Positions 25,360 to 34,152 of a stretch of 55,330 nt of DNA are shown here, one piece after another. This stretch comes from a virus. The DNA is taken from IMG/VR virus record IMGVR_UViG_3300003267_000247, positions 1 through 55,330 of that record; one strand, given 5' to 3'. The first letter of the stretch is position 1, and each line of letters starts with the position of its first letter. Under the pieces are notes generated by a model, which was not told the DNA's origin, searched no databases, and saw only the letters and a program-made list of their open reading frames with translations. Position numbers and translations under genes: made by a program.

Positions 25360-26258
25360 CAAATGTTATCGCTATGGCTTTTTATCCATAACTTCTATAT
25401 CTTTTATTTGATATAGGTCGGCGTACATTTTCACCTTGTGGTGTCTGCCTCTCTTGGGCTTTGTATTATATTCTTCTTTCTTTACGATATTTCCAAATAT
25501 ATTTATAGTTAGTATTGAACTCTTTAGCAATCTGACTATTGCTATAACCAAGATATATCAACTCTACAACCCTATCATAGTTTATTTTAGATGATCGTTG
25601 TTTTGTTATTGGTTTTCTTCGCGGTATATTATTACGCTCTAGTGCCTTTACAATACCGCCTATACTCATATTCATTGTTAAAGATATGTCTTTGACACGA
25701 ACATTATCTTGATACATTTCAATGATTTGTTTTTCTTGCTCTACAGATAAACGAGTATCTTTAACGCCATCTAAACGCCCTTTTCTGATATTATAACCAA
25801 AAGGCGTTATTGTATTATACTCGTTTATGTATTGTTCTTCTAATGTATCAAGCTCTTCTTGAGTCTCAATATCTGTTTTTACAATGTCTATTGTAAAGTT
25901 TTCAATACCATATCTATGAATAGCTTTTGCTAATAGTGGGCTACCTTTACCTTGCGATTGAACTTGTACTCTTCGCTTAATATATTTTGTTTGCCCAATA
26001 TATTGCTTACCATTCAGTATGTTTGTAAATAAGTAAATAGTTCCTATCACTATCGTATCTCCTATAAAAACTAAAATGTCTCCTGTATATTATACGATAC
26101 TATAGTAACAAAAGTTTCAACAGCCTACGCTCTACGCGGGTGAACATTTTTTAGATATACACTTCGCACGGTGTTAGCATCTCAGCTTTCACCGTTTTAG
26201 GCAGATTCGGTTTTCTTTTTGATAACGGAGTAGAACCCTGTGGCAATACTACACTACA
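25360..26258 (-). mobile_element. Group I intron in the tape measure gene
   Basis: 899 nt. Exon 1 ends in GGT (U at the splice site) and the intron ends in ATTTG (terminal G). P1 pairs exon GUGGU with intron GCCAC, with the U.G pair at the cleavage site. Downstream, CUGCCUAAAACGGUGAAA and then ACCGUGCGAAG match the layout of the P4-P6 region of the phage T4 td intron (CUAAACGG...CCCGUGC). It holds a GIY-YIG endonuclease gene. Removal restores one tape-measure frame. Confidence 0.88.
25466..26050 (-). CDS. GIY-YIG homing endonuclease, intron-encoded
   Basis: 194 residues. The N-terminal catalytic domain has GTIYLFTNILNGKQYIGQTK (3-22; the GIY and YIG blocks), the Arg in IKRRVQ, and the Glu of EELDTLEEQYINEYN. 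The C-terminal half carries two helix-turn-helix-like segments (RVKDISLTMNMSIGGIVKAL and YSNSQIAKEFNTNYKYIWKY), suited to recognising the intron-less site. AGGAGA upstream of the ATG provides a ribosome site inside the intron. Same architecture as T4 I-TevI. Confidence 0.92.
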   Translation of the reverse strand: MIGTIYLFTNILNGKQYIGQTKYIKRRVQVQSQGKGSPLLAKAIHRYGIENFTIDIVKTDIETQEELDTLEEQYINEYNTITPFGYNIRKGRLDGVKDTRLSVEQEKQIIEMYQDNVRVKDISLTMNMSIGGIVKALERNNIPRRKPITKQRSSKINYDRVVELIYLGYSNSQIAKEFNTNYKYIWKYRKERRI

Positions 26259-27065
26259 ACCACTGAAGAACTCCTTCAAAGCGATACTAGCACCTTTGAA
26301 ACCTTGTGCAGGATCTACAACAGCTAATGCGCGTGCGGTGTTTGCAAGGTTATTAATATCAATACCAGTACGCTTTGCTAAGTTTGCAAAACCTGAAAGT
26401 CCTTCAATGTTCTCTTGTAAGCTGCCACCAAAACGATCTTGTTGCGCCCTTGCTGCTGCTAGATTTTTTTGATACGCAGCAGTGTCACCTGATAGTGCTC
26501 TAAAGCTTGCTTCTGCTTTTTCAAGATCATTACCGGCTGAAATAGCAGCACTAAATGCGGTAGCAGCTTGCGTTACTGCAAAGTATGCACCAATAAGTTG
26601 CTGAAAGCCGCCAGCAAAGTTAGTTACAGCACTTAGGTTTTTTTGATATGCTGCTGCTTCCTCTTTTGCAACCTGTGCGGCTTGTTTTGCAGCAGCGGCT
26701 TGTTGTTTTGCTGCCTGCTCTGCTGCTTGTGCTTGTCGATTTAATGTACCCTGTAACTGATTTAGTACGTTATTTGCAGCGGTTGTGTTTGGTGTTAGCT
26801 CTTGAATAGCTGCTGCAAGTCGCTGTACTGCTACACCTGATTGACCAGAAGATTCAGCAAATCGCGCCTGTGACTGAGCATACGATGCAATCGCTGATTC
26901 ATTGCGTTTCTGGCTATCTGTAAGCGATGCAATGGTCGTGTCAAAGTTTTTGGCTGTGGTAGCGCCGCGTTGCATCTGTGTTTCTACTTTATTAAGCAGT
27001 TCTGTTAGATTAACGTCGCGCCCTTCTAAAGTAACAACAAGTGTACCTGCGTTTACTGTTGCCAT
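26259..27065 (-). CDS. Tape measure protein, exon 1
   Basis: First 269 codons. An N-terminal helical domain (VNLTELLNKVETQMQRG), Ala/Gln-rich coiled coil (about residues 105-140: QAAEQAAKQQAAAAKQAAQ) and the conserved-looking tape measure segment GNDLEKAEASFRALSGD. The exon ends ALKEFFSG. Without splicing, translation would add ~35 unrelated residues and stop at 26151. Start ATG at 27065 with AGGTGA upstream. Confidence 0.85.
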
Positions 27066-27075
27066 GTATATTCAC

Positions 27076-27381
27076 CTAATTAAGCTGTGAAAGCTTACGT
27101 AATAGTTCGTCTTGTCTTTTTTGTTCCTTTTCTTTATATTCCTTAATCTTTCGATTGTTTGATCCGCGCATGGCACGTGTACGCAAGATTAACTCTTCTC
27201 GCATATCGATCATGCTCATATTAGCATAATCGCGTATTTTCTTTGTGCCGTCTTGAATAAGATGCCCGTAAAGATTTACCACAAATATCATATATTCACG
27301 CATAAGTACTTCCCGCGTACGGTTTCGTACAAGCTCTAGCTGATACGTATACGGAATATAGTTGTTATATCTGTGTTTCAT
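27076..27381 (-). CDS. Tail assembly chaperone-like protein 2
   Basis: 101 residues. Directly upstream of the tape measure gene and overlapping the previous gene by 17 bases in the +1 frame. This is the place and arrangement of the G/GT chaperone pair of siphophages. Helical and very basic at the end (KEYKEKEQKRQDELLRKL). I see no in-phase slippery heptamer in the short overlap, and a TAG precedes its ATG, so coupling or re-initiation is as likely as programmed frameshifting. Confidence 0.6.
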   Translation of the reverse strand: MKHRYNNYIPYTYQLELVRNRTREVLMREYMIFVVNLYGHLIQDGTKKIRDYANMSMIDMREELILRTRAMRGSNNRKIKEYKEKEQKRQDELLRKLSQLN

Positions 27382-27808
27382 CTAAGTCTTTAAATTCATT
27401 GTTTGCTATTTGATTTGCTTTCTTACTTTCTTCTACAAACTCATTCCAAACTTTTCGACTAATGCGCCCAAACTCCCAAACTTGATCGGCTAAAGCTTTT
27501 ACGTACTCACCATTTGATTCCGCGAGCCTACGTGCCTGTTCTATTTTAAACTTAGGACGAACAACACCTTCAACGATTGTCCAGTATGTCCATTCATCTA
27601 GCTTCAAGTTGCCTGTTTCTGGATCGGTTGCCATTTTATTAATACGATCCATTTGTCCAAAAGTAAGCGCGCGTATTCTAAACTTTCGTTCCCATCCAAC
27701 TATGCGGATGTCTGTTTCAACAATGTCTTCTGCGTTAATAACATCGTCTGGACTATCAAAATAATCTGTATCTTTGTCTGGTAGCAGATCAACAAGTGCA
27801 TTTGCCAT
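27365..27808 (-). CDS. Tail assembly chaperone-like protein 1
   Basis: 147 residues. Between the tail tube and tape measure genes. Contains GWERKFRIRALTFGQMDRIN and YWTIVEGVVRPKF, the pattern of phage tail assembly chaperones (gpG-like). It should bind and keep the tape measure protein soluble during tail assembly. AAAAGGAA precedes the ATG. It follows a terminator hairpin, so its level is probably lower than that of the tail tube protein. Confidence 0.65.
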   Translation of the reverse strand: MANALVDLLPDKDTDYFDSPDDVINAEDIVETDIRIVGWERKFRIRALTFGQMDRINKMATDPETGNLKLDEWTYWTIVEGVVRPKFKIEQARRLAESNGEYVKALADQVWEFGRISRKVWNEFVEESKKANQIANNEFKDLDETQI

Positions 27809-27827
27809 ATAAGTTCCTTTTTACATT

Positions 27828-27868
27828 AAAAAAAAATACCCCTTCACGTGATAACGCAAAGGGGTATT
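27828..27868 (-). terminator. Terminator after the tail tube gene
   Basis: A 10-bp perfect stem (27835-27844 with 27859-27868) and a T run on the minus strand (27828-27836). It would cap the abundant tail tube transcript, with partial read-through to the chaperone and tape measure genes. Confidence 0.85.
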
Positions 27869-27875
27869 AAGATTA

Positions 27876-28271
27876 CTAAGCTACTGTAAAGCTACCGCTT
27901 GATGAGAAGTCAAACGATACCGTTACCGATTCAGCAGCGTCTTGCTTCATGCTAAACGTACTGATTGTACCTGATGGTACAGTAATCGTGTAACCGTTAG
28001 TTGTTACGAGTACGATATTAATGCTGCTACTATTCAATGCACCCGACAATAGAATAGTTTGCCCCGCATCTTTACCGATTGGGATTGTTGCTTCTAGTTT
28101 ACCAGCAAGTTTACGTGATGTAGTATACGTATAAAGTACACCACCGTCGCCAATGAACGGGCCTACGGTTTTCTCTTCGGTTTCTAGATTCACTTCCCAA
28201 TTATTTACAAAGCCTGCCGCTGTACCTTGTACAGTAATAGTGCCATCGTAACCTTTAATTGGTTGTGCCAT
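27876..28271 (-). CDS. Major tail (tube) protein
   Basis: 131 residues. Predicted mainly beta (GYDGTITVQGTAAGFVNNWE, then GKLEATIPIG, TVSFDFSSSGSFTVA), with the N-terminal pattern and size of siphophage tail tube subunits, and a gene place two before the tape measure. A strong ribosome site (AGAGG) and a terminator right after it fit a highly expressed structural gene. Confidence 0.7.
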   Translation of the reverse strand: MAQPIKGYDGTITVQGTAAGFVNNWEVNLETEEKTVGPFIGDGGVLYTYTTSRKLAGKLEATIPIGKDAGQTILLSGALNSSSINIVLVTTNGYTITVPSGTISTFSMKQDAAESVTVSFDFSSSGSFTVA

Positions 28272-28682
28272 TTATCTGCCTCTTTTTAGTTTTTTAAGTG
28301 TAGCGATGTATTGATTAATCAGCGTACGATCAAGCTGTTGATAGTTTGGAATCGTATAAAATGAAAGTGCTGTATCAATTTGATCTCTTTTGACAATGGT
28401 ATACGGTTGTATCCATTGTAGAAATCTATATGCTATGTCATTATGTGCTTTCCAAGAAAAGGTATCTACCCATAAAACATTTTTTGCCGATGCTTTATTA
28501 TTTTCTATACGCCCGCCAAACTTATTTAACGGGTACATTAATGCGGGTTGAAACACACTTATTAGTTTTATGACCAATGTTGGCTGTTTTTGCACATTAT
28601 ATACAATAGCAACGCTACCTTCGCCATCAAAGAGTCCAGCATAATATACTGGCGCGAGTATTGCGTTATTCAAAAAGTCCAT
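28272..28682 (-). CDS. Free-standing LAGLIDADG homing endonuclease
   Basis: 136 residues. One clear LAGLIDADG motif, YYAGLFDGEGSV (~13-24), followed by a beta-sheet region (GGRIENNKASAKNVLWVDTF). A single motif and this size fit a homodimeric enzyme. It is inserted between two tail genes and not inside an exon. The ATG at 28682 is preceded by GAGGA; the upstream in-frame ATG at 28721 lies inside the preceding gene. It likely targets related phages at this locus. Confidence 0.85.
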   Translation of the reverse strand: MDFLNNAILAPVYYAGLFDGEGSVAIVYNVQKQPTLVIKLISVFQPALMYPLNKFGGRIENNKASAKNVLWVDTFSWKAHNDIAYRFLQWIQPYTIVKRDQIDTALSFYTIPNYQQLDRTLINQYIATLKKLKRGR

Positions 28683-28692
28683 GAAATGTCCT

Positions 28693-29115
28693 CTAATTCT
28701 TATAAACAGAAAAAGAAACAATCAAGGCAGCGGTGTACAGTGTCCCGTATTCTGTTGTTTTTTCTATTGGGAACGGTTGTGGATGATCAGGAATCGCACG
28801 AATGGTATAACCTGCTACACCGCTAGCAGTTAACCCTTGTAATCGATCAGTTAGTAGTACTATATTATCCCATGCTGTAGCAAGATTATTTGCAATGCTA
28901 CGAAATGTGATAAGCCCCGACCATCCGTTTTGATCTATAAAATCAGCGCGTTTGCCGCCGTTATCTTGTGATTGATATACACCAAGTGGTAGTGTTGGTG
29001 TAGCAGGAGCAACGAACGCATATAATCGACCATCAAACACATCTGCAAGGTAATCTTCAAATGCAGCCATGAGTACAGGAAATACATGCGCTTGAAAACT
29101 ATTATCGTATGTCAT
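28693..29115 (-). CDS. Tail terminator / tail completion-like protein
   Basis: 140 residues, between the connector genes and the tail tube. N-terminal helix (FQAHVFPVLMAAFEDYLADV) followed by a beta sheet (LPLGVYQSQDNG; SGLITFRSIANN; LYTAALIVSFSVYKN). This alpha-beta layout is that of tail terminator (gpU/DUF3168-like) proteins. Family match not verified. Confidence 0.5.
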   Translation of the reverse strand: MTYDNSFQAHVFPVLMAAFEDYLADVFDGRLYAFVAPATPTLPLGVYQSQDNGGKRADFIDQNGWSGLITFRSIANNLATAWDNIVLLTDRLQGLTASGVAGYTIRAIPDHPQPFPIEKTTEYGTLYTAALIVSFSVYKN

Positions 29116-29504
29116 TATGCTACCGATAGCGTGACTTGTGGCATAGCCGTTATTTTACCAACTTCCGGCGTACTGATTGTTGTATCATCGCTTAGTTTTA
29201 CTTGAATATCATATTGATACTCACTAAGTGGATAGAGTTTTTCAGTATCACTACCGTTAAGCATAAAAATAACGTGCCCTGTACCATCGCCCCCTGTATC
29301 ATCTATATGTCCAACACCGGCTACTGCTGCCGATGTGATTTTCTTTTGAAAGATTGCAGCGGCATCTGCGTCTCTAAAGTCTCGCTTTACCGTTAACCAT
29401 GCCGTTGTCATAACAGTGCCCGATGGTATCTGTGTAATCGTACGCTCGACTAATAATGTATCGCCTGCTGCAAAATCTGTGATTGTGCCAACAAATGTTG
29501 CCAT
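29115..29504 (-). CDS. Structural protein, BppU-like N-terminal fold
   Basis: 129 residues. Contains WLTVKRDFRDADAAAIFQKK and the later YQYDIQVKLSDDTTISTPEVG, the paired segments of a small beta-sandwich common in phage baseplate upper-protein and fibre N-terminal domains (LTVK...D-x-DA-x-i-x-K...YDIqv). It might attach the 891-residue repeat protein encoded just upstream of it. It starts at an ATG overlapping the previous stop. Confidence 0.55.
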   Translation of the reverse strand: MATFVGTITDFAAGDTLLVERTITQIPSGTVMTTAWLTVKRDFRDADAAAIFQKKITSAAVAGVGHIDDTGGDGTGHVIFMLNGSDTEKLYPLSEYQYDIQVKLSDDTTISTPEVGKITAMPQVTLSVA

Positions 29505-32179
29505 TATAAAGTATCCTCATCTTTTGTGTGAAGTGAAAGACCAACAGAATCGCGCAAACGTAATGCTCTATTTATTGTATTTTTAATAACTAGCCCTAGT
29601 GTACCAGTGTTGCGGTTCATTGCACTAAACTGAATAAAGCCGAATATGTTGGTAATCAAAGACATAGAACTACTAATAACTACTGAAAAAGCTTTATCAA
29701 TGCTCTTTGTAAGTACAGCAGATGTAGGTACTATGGTATTGAACGTTTTTTGTATTGACTTTAATAATGCTATTGATACATTCTCTGTTATTATAAATAC
29801 TTTCGCTGTTTGTTTTGCTAGTAGTGTGTTTGTAGCTATTGATACACTGAATAACTTATTTACAGTTTTTGTAAAAGTTATAATACTATCTACATTTACA
29901 GTAAGTACTTTGATTGCTTGTAACTGCATTGTTGTTGCAACTGAACTTGTTACAGAAACAACCTTCGTATAGAGTGAACCACCAAGAATAATAACATTAT
30001 TTGTTGCCGTTACTGTGATTGTATATGCTATATTTTTTACAAGAGCAAAAACTGTAGTTATTGCTACAGCAATAGTCTTATTCACAGAACGAGATAGTGT
30101 TACTGTACTATCAACACTCACACTAATAATGCGGCCAACTGTGTATACAGTAGATAGTGATACACTGTTACCGACTGATGTTGATATGCTTTTTATTGCT
30201 TGTTTTACAACTGATACTACGTTACTTACTGTACTTGTTATTGTTTTTGTTGCTTGCTTCGTAAGTACTACTGTGCTTGCTGCTGTACTTGTAATGCTCT
30301 TACCAACAGAACGCAACACTGCTAATGTACTACCAGCGGTTGCTGAAATAATCTTTACACCTTGCTTTGCAAGTGTGGCCGTTGGCGTATTGCTCATTGT
30401 AAGAACTTTGCCAACTGATCGTACGAGTGTTAAGGTGCTAGCTTCTGTTGCTGAAATGATTTTTCCAACTGATCGTATGGCTGTTACTGTAGTGCCTTGA
30501 GTTATAGAAATAATCTTACCGGCTGATTTTAGTATCGTAGCTGCGTTTGCAGCAGTAAAGCTTATCACATGCGCTACTTGTTTTATTACGGTAAACGTTG
30601 GTGTGTTTGTAATACTTGTTATTTTACCAACTGAGCGTACTATTGTTCTAGCTGTTGCTGATGTAGCATTTACGATTTTATTCGTTGATCGTAACACTGT
30701 AACTGCATTTGCAGCAGTGAACGCAATACTTTTCACAGTTGTGATAGCACGTGCCATGGTCATAGCACTTGCCGCCGTGAATGCAACAGCCTTTACTACT
30801 TGTTTCAGCAGGCTAAAACTTGGTGTATTACTAAAACTAAGAATCTTACCAGTTGATCGTAACATGGTAAACGTTGACGCGCGTGTAATCGACGTTACTT
30901 TACCAGTTTGCCGTACCATCGCAAATGATGATCCTTCTGTAGCAGATACCTTTTTACCACTTGATCGCACCATGGTAAAGGTTGTGCCAGATGTAGCAGT
31001 TACACTTTGGTTTGTAGTAGTACCAGACAGCTCTAACGAGAATGCAACAAGCGTTCTTTCTTGTACACGTAACGTTGTACCAGCAACCATTGTTACATCA
31101 AGGTTAATCGTGCGCGATGCCCCTGAGCTTAACTGTTTTTGCTTGAAAATGTTTTCCGGTACAATATCTGTCGCATCCCATGAATCTTGTCCTGGGTCTG
31201 TTGTTACATTTGGATCACTTGCTAAACCACCGCCTGATGCGTTAATCTGCAAACGCATATTAAGATCATCAGTAAGTGTACCAACATCATTCGATAGATA
31301 GCCCCAAATAAACCAATCACCTGTTACACTTGGAGTTGGTGCTACGGTGCGTGTTGTTGTCCATGTAGGACTCGCTGCCGGTGTATCTTGTGCTGCTGCG
31401 CTTGAAAACGAGTGCTGTGAAAAACGATTAAGCCGTAAAGCAAATATACGATTACTGTATACGGTACCTGCTGTGGTTTCGTGGCTAAAGCGCATAGAAA
31501 ACGTATGACTTGCATTTGTCGGCGTTACCGTCGTCATGAGCAAGTGCCCACGTTTATCGTTCGTTACATCTTCACCTTCAATGTCAACAGATACTAAAGC
31601 ACCGGCTACACTATCGTTGATATCCATCAAATAGTTTGCGGTTGCACTGCCTGGGAGCTGCATTGCATTACCGATGATTAACCAATCATCGGTACCATTT
31701 GGTGTAAATGTAACACTTGCCTTTGATACTTTTGATCCTGTTGTAGTGTAATCGGTTGTATCTTCTGTATAGTACCACTCAGTATTTTGTGCGCCAACAT
31801 CATCAAGATTAAGTGCAAATATCTGCCCTAGATCACATGTACCTGTACCTGTAGAAGAAATAGAAATCTGTAATGTTACGGCTTCTGCGGTACCTGGCTG
31901 TGTAAACACATACATCCAACCAAAGTTTGTCTTTTGGTTATCTGCGGTTAACTCAGCAGCAAGTGATGCATCAGTAAACTCTGTTGGTGTTGATCCATGT
32001 ACAAGGCGCATGCGCACTTCGTTCAATGAGGAAGTATAGCGCGCAAACGCGCTTGCAAGGATAAGATATTGTTTTCCAGCAGTAAAACTACCTGCTGAAA
32101 TACTACAAACGTCTACCCACGTCGTAGATGTGGCAGTAACAGCGGTACCTTCTGCGTATGCGCTCTGTGCTGCTGCCAT
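29504..32179 (-). CDS. Large virion protein with about 25 tandem 18-residue repeats
   Basis: 891 residues. Residues 1-~390 are beta-rich with three related modules (each with a segment such as GKQYLILASAFARYTSSLNE, DDWLIIGNAMQL, GDWFIWGYLSND). Residues ~393-848 are about 25 repeats of 18 residues (three are 20), roughly IISxTxxSTxTLxRSVGK, with hydrophobic/polar alternation that suggests a long beta-solenoid. A basic residue recurs near position 13 and Lys near 17. The end (849-891) is unique. It lies between connector and tail genes. I know of no functional description; a side fibre or head fibre are possible. Start after GTAGG. Confidence 0.75.
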   Translation of the reverse strand: MAAAQSAYAEGTAVTATSTTWVDVCSISAGSFTAGKQYLILASAFARYTSSLNEVRMRLVHGSTPTEFTDASLAAELTADNQKTNFGWMYVFTQPGTAEAVTLQISISSTGTGTCDLGQIFALNLDDVGAQNTEWYYTEDTTDYTTTGSKVSKASVTFTPNGTDDWLIIGNAMQLPGSATANYLMDINDSVAGALVSVDIEGEDVTNDKRGHLLMTTVTPTNASHTFSMRFSHETTAGTVYSNRIFALRLNRFSQHSFSSAAAQDTPAASPTWTTTRTVAPTPSVTGDWFIWGYLSNDVGTLTDDLNMRLQINASGGGLASDPNVTTDPGQDSWDATDIVPENIFKQKQLSSGASRTINLDVTMVAGTTLRVQERTLVAFSLELSGTTTNQSVTATSGTTFTMVRSSGKKVSATEGSSFAMVRQTGKVTSITRASTFTMLRSTGKILSFSNTPSFSLLKQVVKAVAFTAASAMTMARAITTVKSIAFTAANAVTVLRSTNKIVNATSATARTIVRSVGKITSITNTPTFTVIKQVAHVISFTAANAATILKSAGKIISITQGTTVTAIRSVGKIISATEASTLTLVRSVGKVLTMSNTPTATLAKQGVKIISATAGSTLAVLRSVGKSITSTAASTVVLTKQATKTITSTVSNVVSVVKQAIKSISTSVGNSVSLSTVYTVGRIISVSVDSTVTLSRSVNKTIAVAITTVFALVKNIAYTITVTATNNVIILGGSLYTKVVSVTSSVATTMQLQAIKVLTVNVDSIITFTKTVNKLFSVSIATNTLLAKQTAKVFIITENVSIALLKSIQKTFNTIVPTSAVLTKSIDKAFSVVISSSMSLITNIFGFIQFSAMNRNTGTLGLVIKNTINRALRLRDSVGLSLHTKDEDTL
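29636..31003 (-). repeat. 54-bp coding repeats (18 aa x about 25)
   Basis: Coding repeats inside the 29504-32179 gene, diverged at DNA level but in phase. The first half is closer to consensus (RSVGKI blocks), the second half drifts. The periodicity leaves long open frames on the opposite strand. Confidence 0.85.
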
Positions 32180-32195
32180 ATATTTTTACCTACGT

Positions 32196-32555
32196 TTACG
32201 TGAACTGCAAATTGAAGGTGAAAGCAATGCTATCGCCGCTTGCAAGGTTAATTGTTGAAAAATCACCTTTTACGAGCAAGTTACCGGCTGATGATGCATC
32301 AAATACACCCGCATTTGTTACAGCGCGTGTTGCGGTTGCTGTTACAGTACCAACAACACGATATGTATCGTTTGTTACCGATGTTGTCTGTTGTGATTGT
32401 GTACCGCTTGTACGTGTTTCTACTTCTGTAAACAGCGTTGTATCAGCAGCAGCAGCGGTACCTGCTCCTGTGCCCATTGCTACATACTTTGCAGTAGATG
32501 ATGCTAGTGCTGATGTAATAATCGCGCGCCCTGCATTTGTTAAAACTGATGCCAT
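32196..32555 (-). CDS. Phage structural protein (fibre/tail-associated)
   Basis: 119 residues. KYVAMGTGAGTAAAADTTLF followed by EVETRTSG, then TNAGVFDASSAGNLLVKGDF and SGDSIAFTFNLQF. This is the pattern of a common small beta-rich phage structural family (Y-x-G-x-GTG...DT-x-L-x-x-E...R...aGvFda...gDF...lasgD...). It probably accompanies the large repeat protein encoded next. GGAGA precedes the ATG. Confidence 0.65.
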   Translation of the reverse strand: MASVLTNAGRAIITSALASSTAKYVAMGTGAGTAAAADTTLFTEVETRTSGTQSQQTTSVTNDTYRVVGTVTATATRAVTNAGVFDASSAGNLLVKGDFSTINLASGDSIAFTFNLQFT

Positions 32556-32567
32556 GTTTTCTCCAAG

Positions 32568-32777
32568 TTAATGTATATTTCTAAGTACTCGTAAACGATC
32601 GCGTAGGATTTTTAGTTTGAGTACGATATTTTTAAAAGGGTTACGATTCCAACCGGCAACAATACCTTGTGGTTCTACATCACCATTGGCACGAATAACA
32701 GTTGCTTCGATTGTAAATCCCTTAAGTTTTGTTGATGCCATTAATGCATCAATTTGATCTTGTGTTAGGTTTTGCAT
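32568..32777 (-). CDS. Hypothetical protein, 69 aa
   Basis: N-terminal helix (LTQDQIDALMASTKLKGF) and a basic C-terminus (KLKILRDRLRVLRNIH). It overlaps the upstream connector gene by one base in a TAATG-like junction. Not recognised. Confidence 0.5.
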   Translation of the reverse strand: MQNLTQDQIDALMASTKLKGFTIEATVIRANGDVEPQGIVAGWNRNPFKNIVLKLKILRDRLRVLRNIH

Positions 32778-33115
32778 TATACACCTAGTTCCTTACGCAC
32801 ATGGAATAAAATATCTACAGCATTCAACGCAGGTGTTAAATACGGTTGCGCTGGCATAAAAATAGTACCGTACTCCTGTGCTATTGCTCGTTCGTCTGGT
32901 AAACCTTCACCAAATGTAATAATAACTGAATGATTACTTACTGCTTGCACTTTCCCTGATTCATTCAAGTGACCGCCGCGCCCGTCACCAACAGGTGCTA
33001 ATGATGCCGCAGCATCGCGTACCTCTTGTGCGCCACGAATAAGTGCAGGAAGCATATTCTGTTTGATTGTAGCCTGTAAGCGCATGATTCCGTCGTTGTT
33101 AAATGTTATTGGCAC
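32777..33115 (-). CDS. Head-tail connector, HK97 gp10-like
   Basis: 112 residues. ALIRGAQEVRDAAASLAPVG, then GGHLNESGKVQ and the later YGTIFMPAQPYLTPALNA: the pattern of HK97 gp10-type minor tail/connector proteins (A-x-x-v-x-x-A-x-x-x-aPv-x-tG-x-L...E-x-Gt-x-x-x-a-x-P-f-x-x-Pa). The start is GTG at 33115, overlapping the TAG of the upstream gene. Confidence 0.75.
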   Translation of the reverse strand: MPITFNNDGIMRLQATIKQNMLPALIRGAQEVRDAAASLAPVGDGRGGHLNESGKVQAVSNHSVIITFGEGLPDERAIAQEYGTIFMPAQPYLTPALNAVDILFHVRKELGV

Positions 33116-33513
33116 TATAGTGACTCCTTGATTGCAATAATGAACGCGCCCATGTATTTATTAAATGGCGGCACGAAAATAACATCAAATCGCCGTGTAC
33201 CGTTTTCATCGGTAAACTCTATACGATCATCTACTTCTACAACAGTACCATAGGGTAGTTGCAAGCGATAAATACCAGTAAACTGTGTTTGTGCGGGTGT
33301 TCTTTCCTGTGCTGCAATGTTTGCACGGTCACTACCACTTCTGATAATCAACCGACATGCAAGTTCATCACCGGCGCTATATACAGGAATGCTTTCACCT
33401 TTTACAATCGTCTCACCTTCCTTGCGCTTAAGTACACATGTGTCAATCAAAAATGCTTCTGCGGCTGCTCTAATCTCTAAAACGTTTTGCTCAATCGCTG
33501 CTTGAAAGCTCAT
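33115..33513 (-). CDS. Head-tail stopper/joining protein
   Basis: 132 residues with helical N-terminus and a beta-barrel-like remainder (ACRLIIRSGSDRAN, GIYRLQLPYGTVVEVDDRIE, RRFDVIFVPPFNK). This matches the pattern of phage head closure/stopper proteins. Located between the putative adaptor and gp10-like genes. Overlaps its upstream neighbour by 23 bases. Confidence 0.65.
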   Translation of the reverse strand: MSFQAAIEQNVLEIRAAAEAFLIDTCVLKRKEGETIVKGESIPVYSAGDELACRLIIRSGSDRANIAAQERTPAQTQFTGIYRLQLPYGTVVEVDDRIEFTDENGTRRFDVIFVPPFNKYMGAFIIAIKESL

Positions 33514-34021
33514 TAATACGACTCTCTATTGCTTTAATGATACTTATTGGGCGATCTAAATCTTTTGCAGCTTCAAGAACACGATTTAACGTAATAATAC
33601 TGGTAATGTCATTAATACGCTTCTTTAGTGCTGTTACCTGTTTAATGCTTGCTACTGAAAACACATTTGTATCGATAAGTGCATTATCTGTATTTATAGC
33701 AGGCGCTTCACCTTCGTATGGAATAAGCAAACCGGCTTCTATTGCAGCTTTATTTAATCGCTCGAATAAGCGTACCTCTACATCACTGTATAACTCCACT
33801 ACTTCATCTGCGTACGAAAAAGCAACACGATCAAGCGTTGGTTTTTCGCCGTCTGTCCATGTTTGTTTAAAGCTGCTTGTTGGTGATACAAGTAACCAAT
33901 CGATTCTATTCTCTGGCCGATGCGGATCGAGTCTCAGCCCTGTAAGTACACTAGGAACTGTTTTTTCGTATCTTTTTATAATACGATCTTCAAATTCAAT
34001 ATATTGATGATTTTTTGACAT
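33491..34021 (-). CDS. Putative head-tail adaptor protein
   Basis: 176 residues, first gene after the capsid gene and its terminator, the usual place for the gp6/gp15-type adaptor. Mixed helices (YSDVEVRLFERLNKAAIEAG; VTALKKRINDITSIITLNRV). No family was recognised, so the role is by position. AAAGGA precedes the ATG. Confidence 0.5.
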   Translation of the reverse strand: MSKNHQYIEFEDRIIKRYEKTVPSVLTGLRLDPHRPENRIDWLLVSPTSSFKQTWTDGEKPTLDRVAFSYADEVVELYSDVEVRLFERLNKAAIEAGLLIPYEGEAPAINTDNALIDTNVFSVASIKQVTALKKRINDITSIITLNRVLEAAKDLDRPISIIKAIESRINELSSSD

Positions 34022-34071
34022 GATATTTTATCCTTTCAGTTACTACGCCCGCCTTTTATGGTAGGGAACGC

Positions 34072-34140
34072 CAAAAAACCACGGTTTGTATACACTGAAC
34101 GCGGCTGTATAAGTCGCTTACGGTATATACAAACCGTGGT
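34072..34140 (-). terminator. Terminator after the major capsid gene
   Basis: A perfect 15-bp stem (34078-34092 with 34126-34140) with a 33-base loop and, on the minus strand, a following T6 run (34072-34077). The long loop contains a smaller potential hairpin (AAGCGACTTATACAGCCGC region). It separates high capsid expression from the connector genes. Confidence 0.85.
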
Positions 34141-34152
34141 AATCTTATTTAG

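Noticed and set aside
27365-27397. Programmed frameshift in the chaperone pair
   Set aside because: TTTAAAG is present but out of phase, and a TAG precedes the second gene's ATG; no convincing slippery site.
30015-31301. Long plus-strand open frames (161 and 232 codons) opposite the repeat protein
   Set aside because: They mirror the 18-residue repeats on the other strand, have no ribosome sites and lie against a coherent virion gene.
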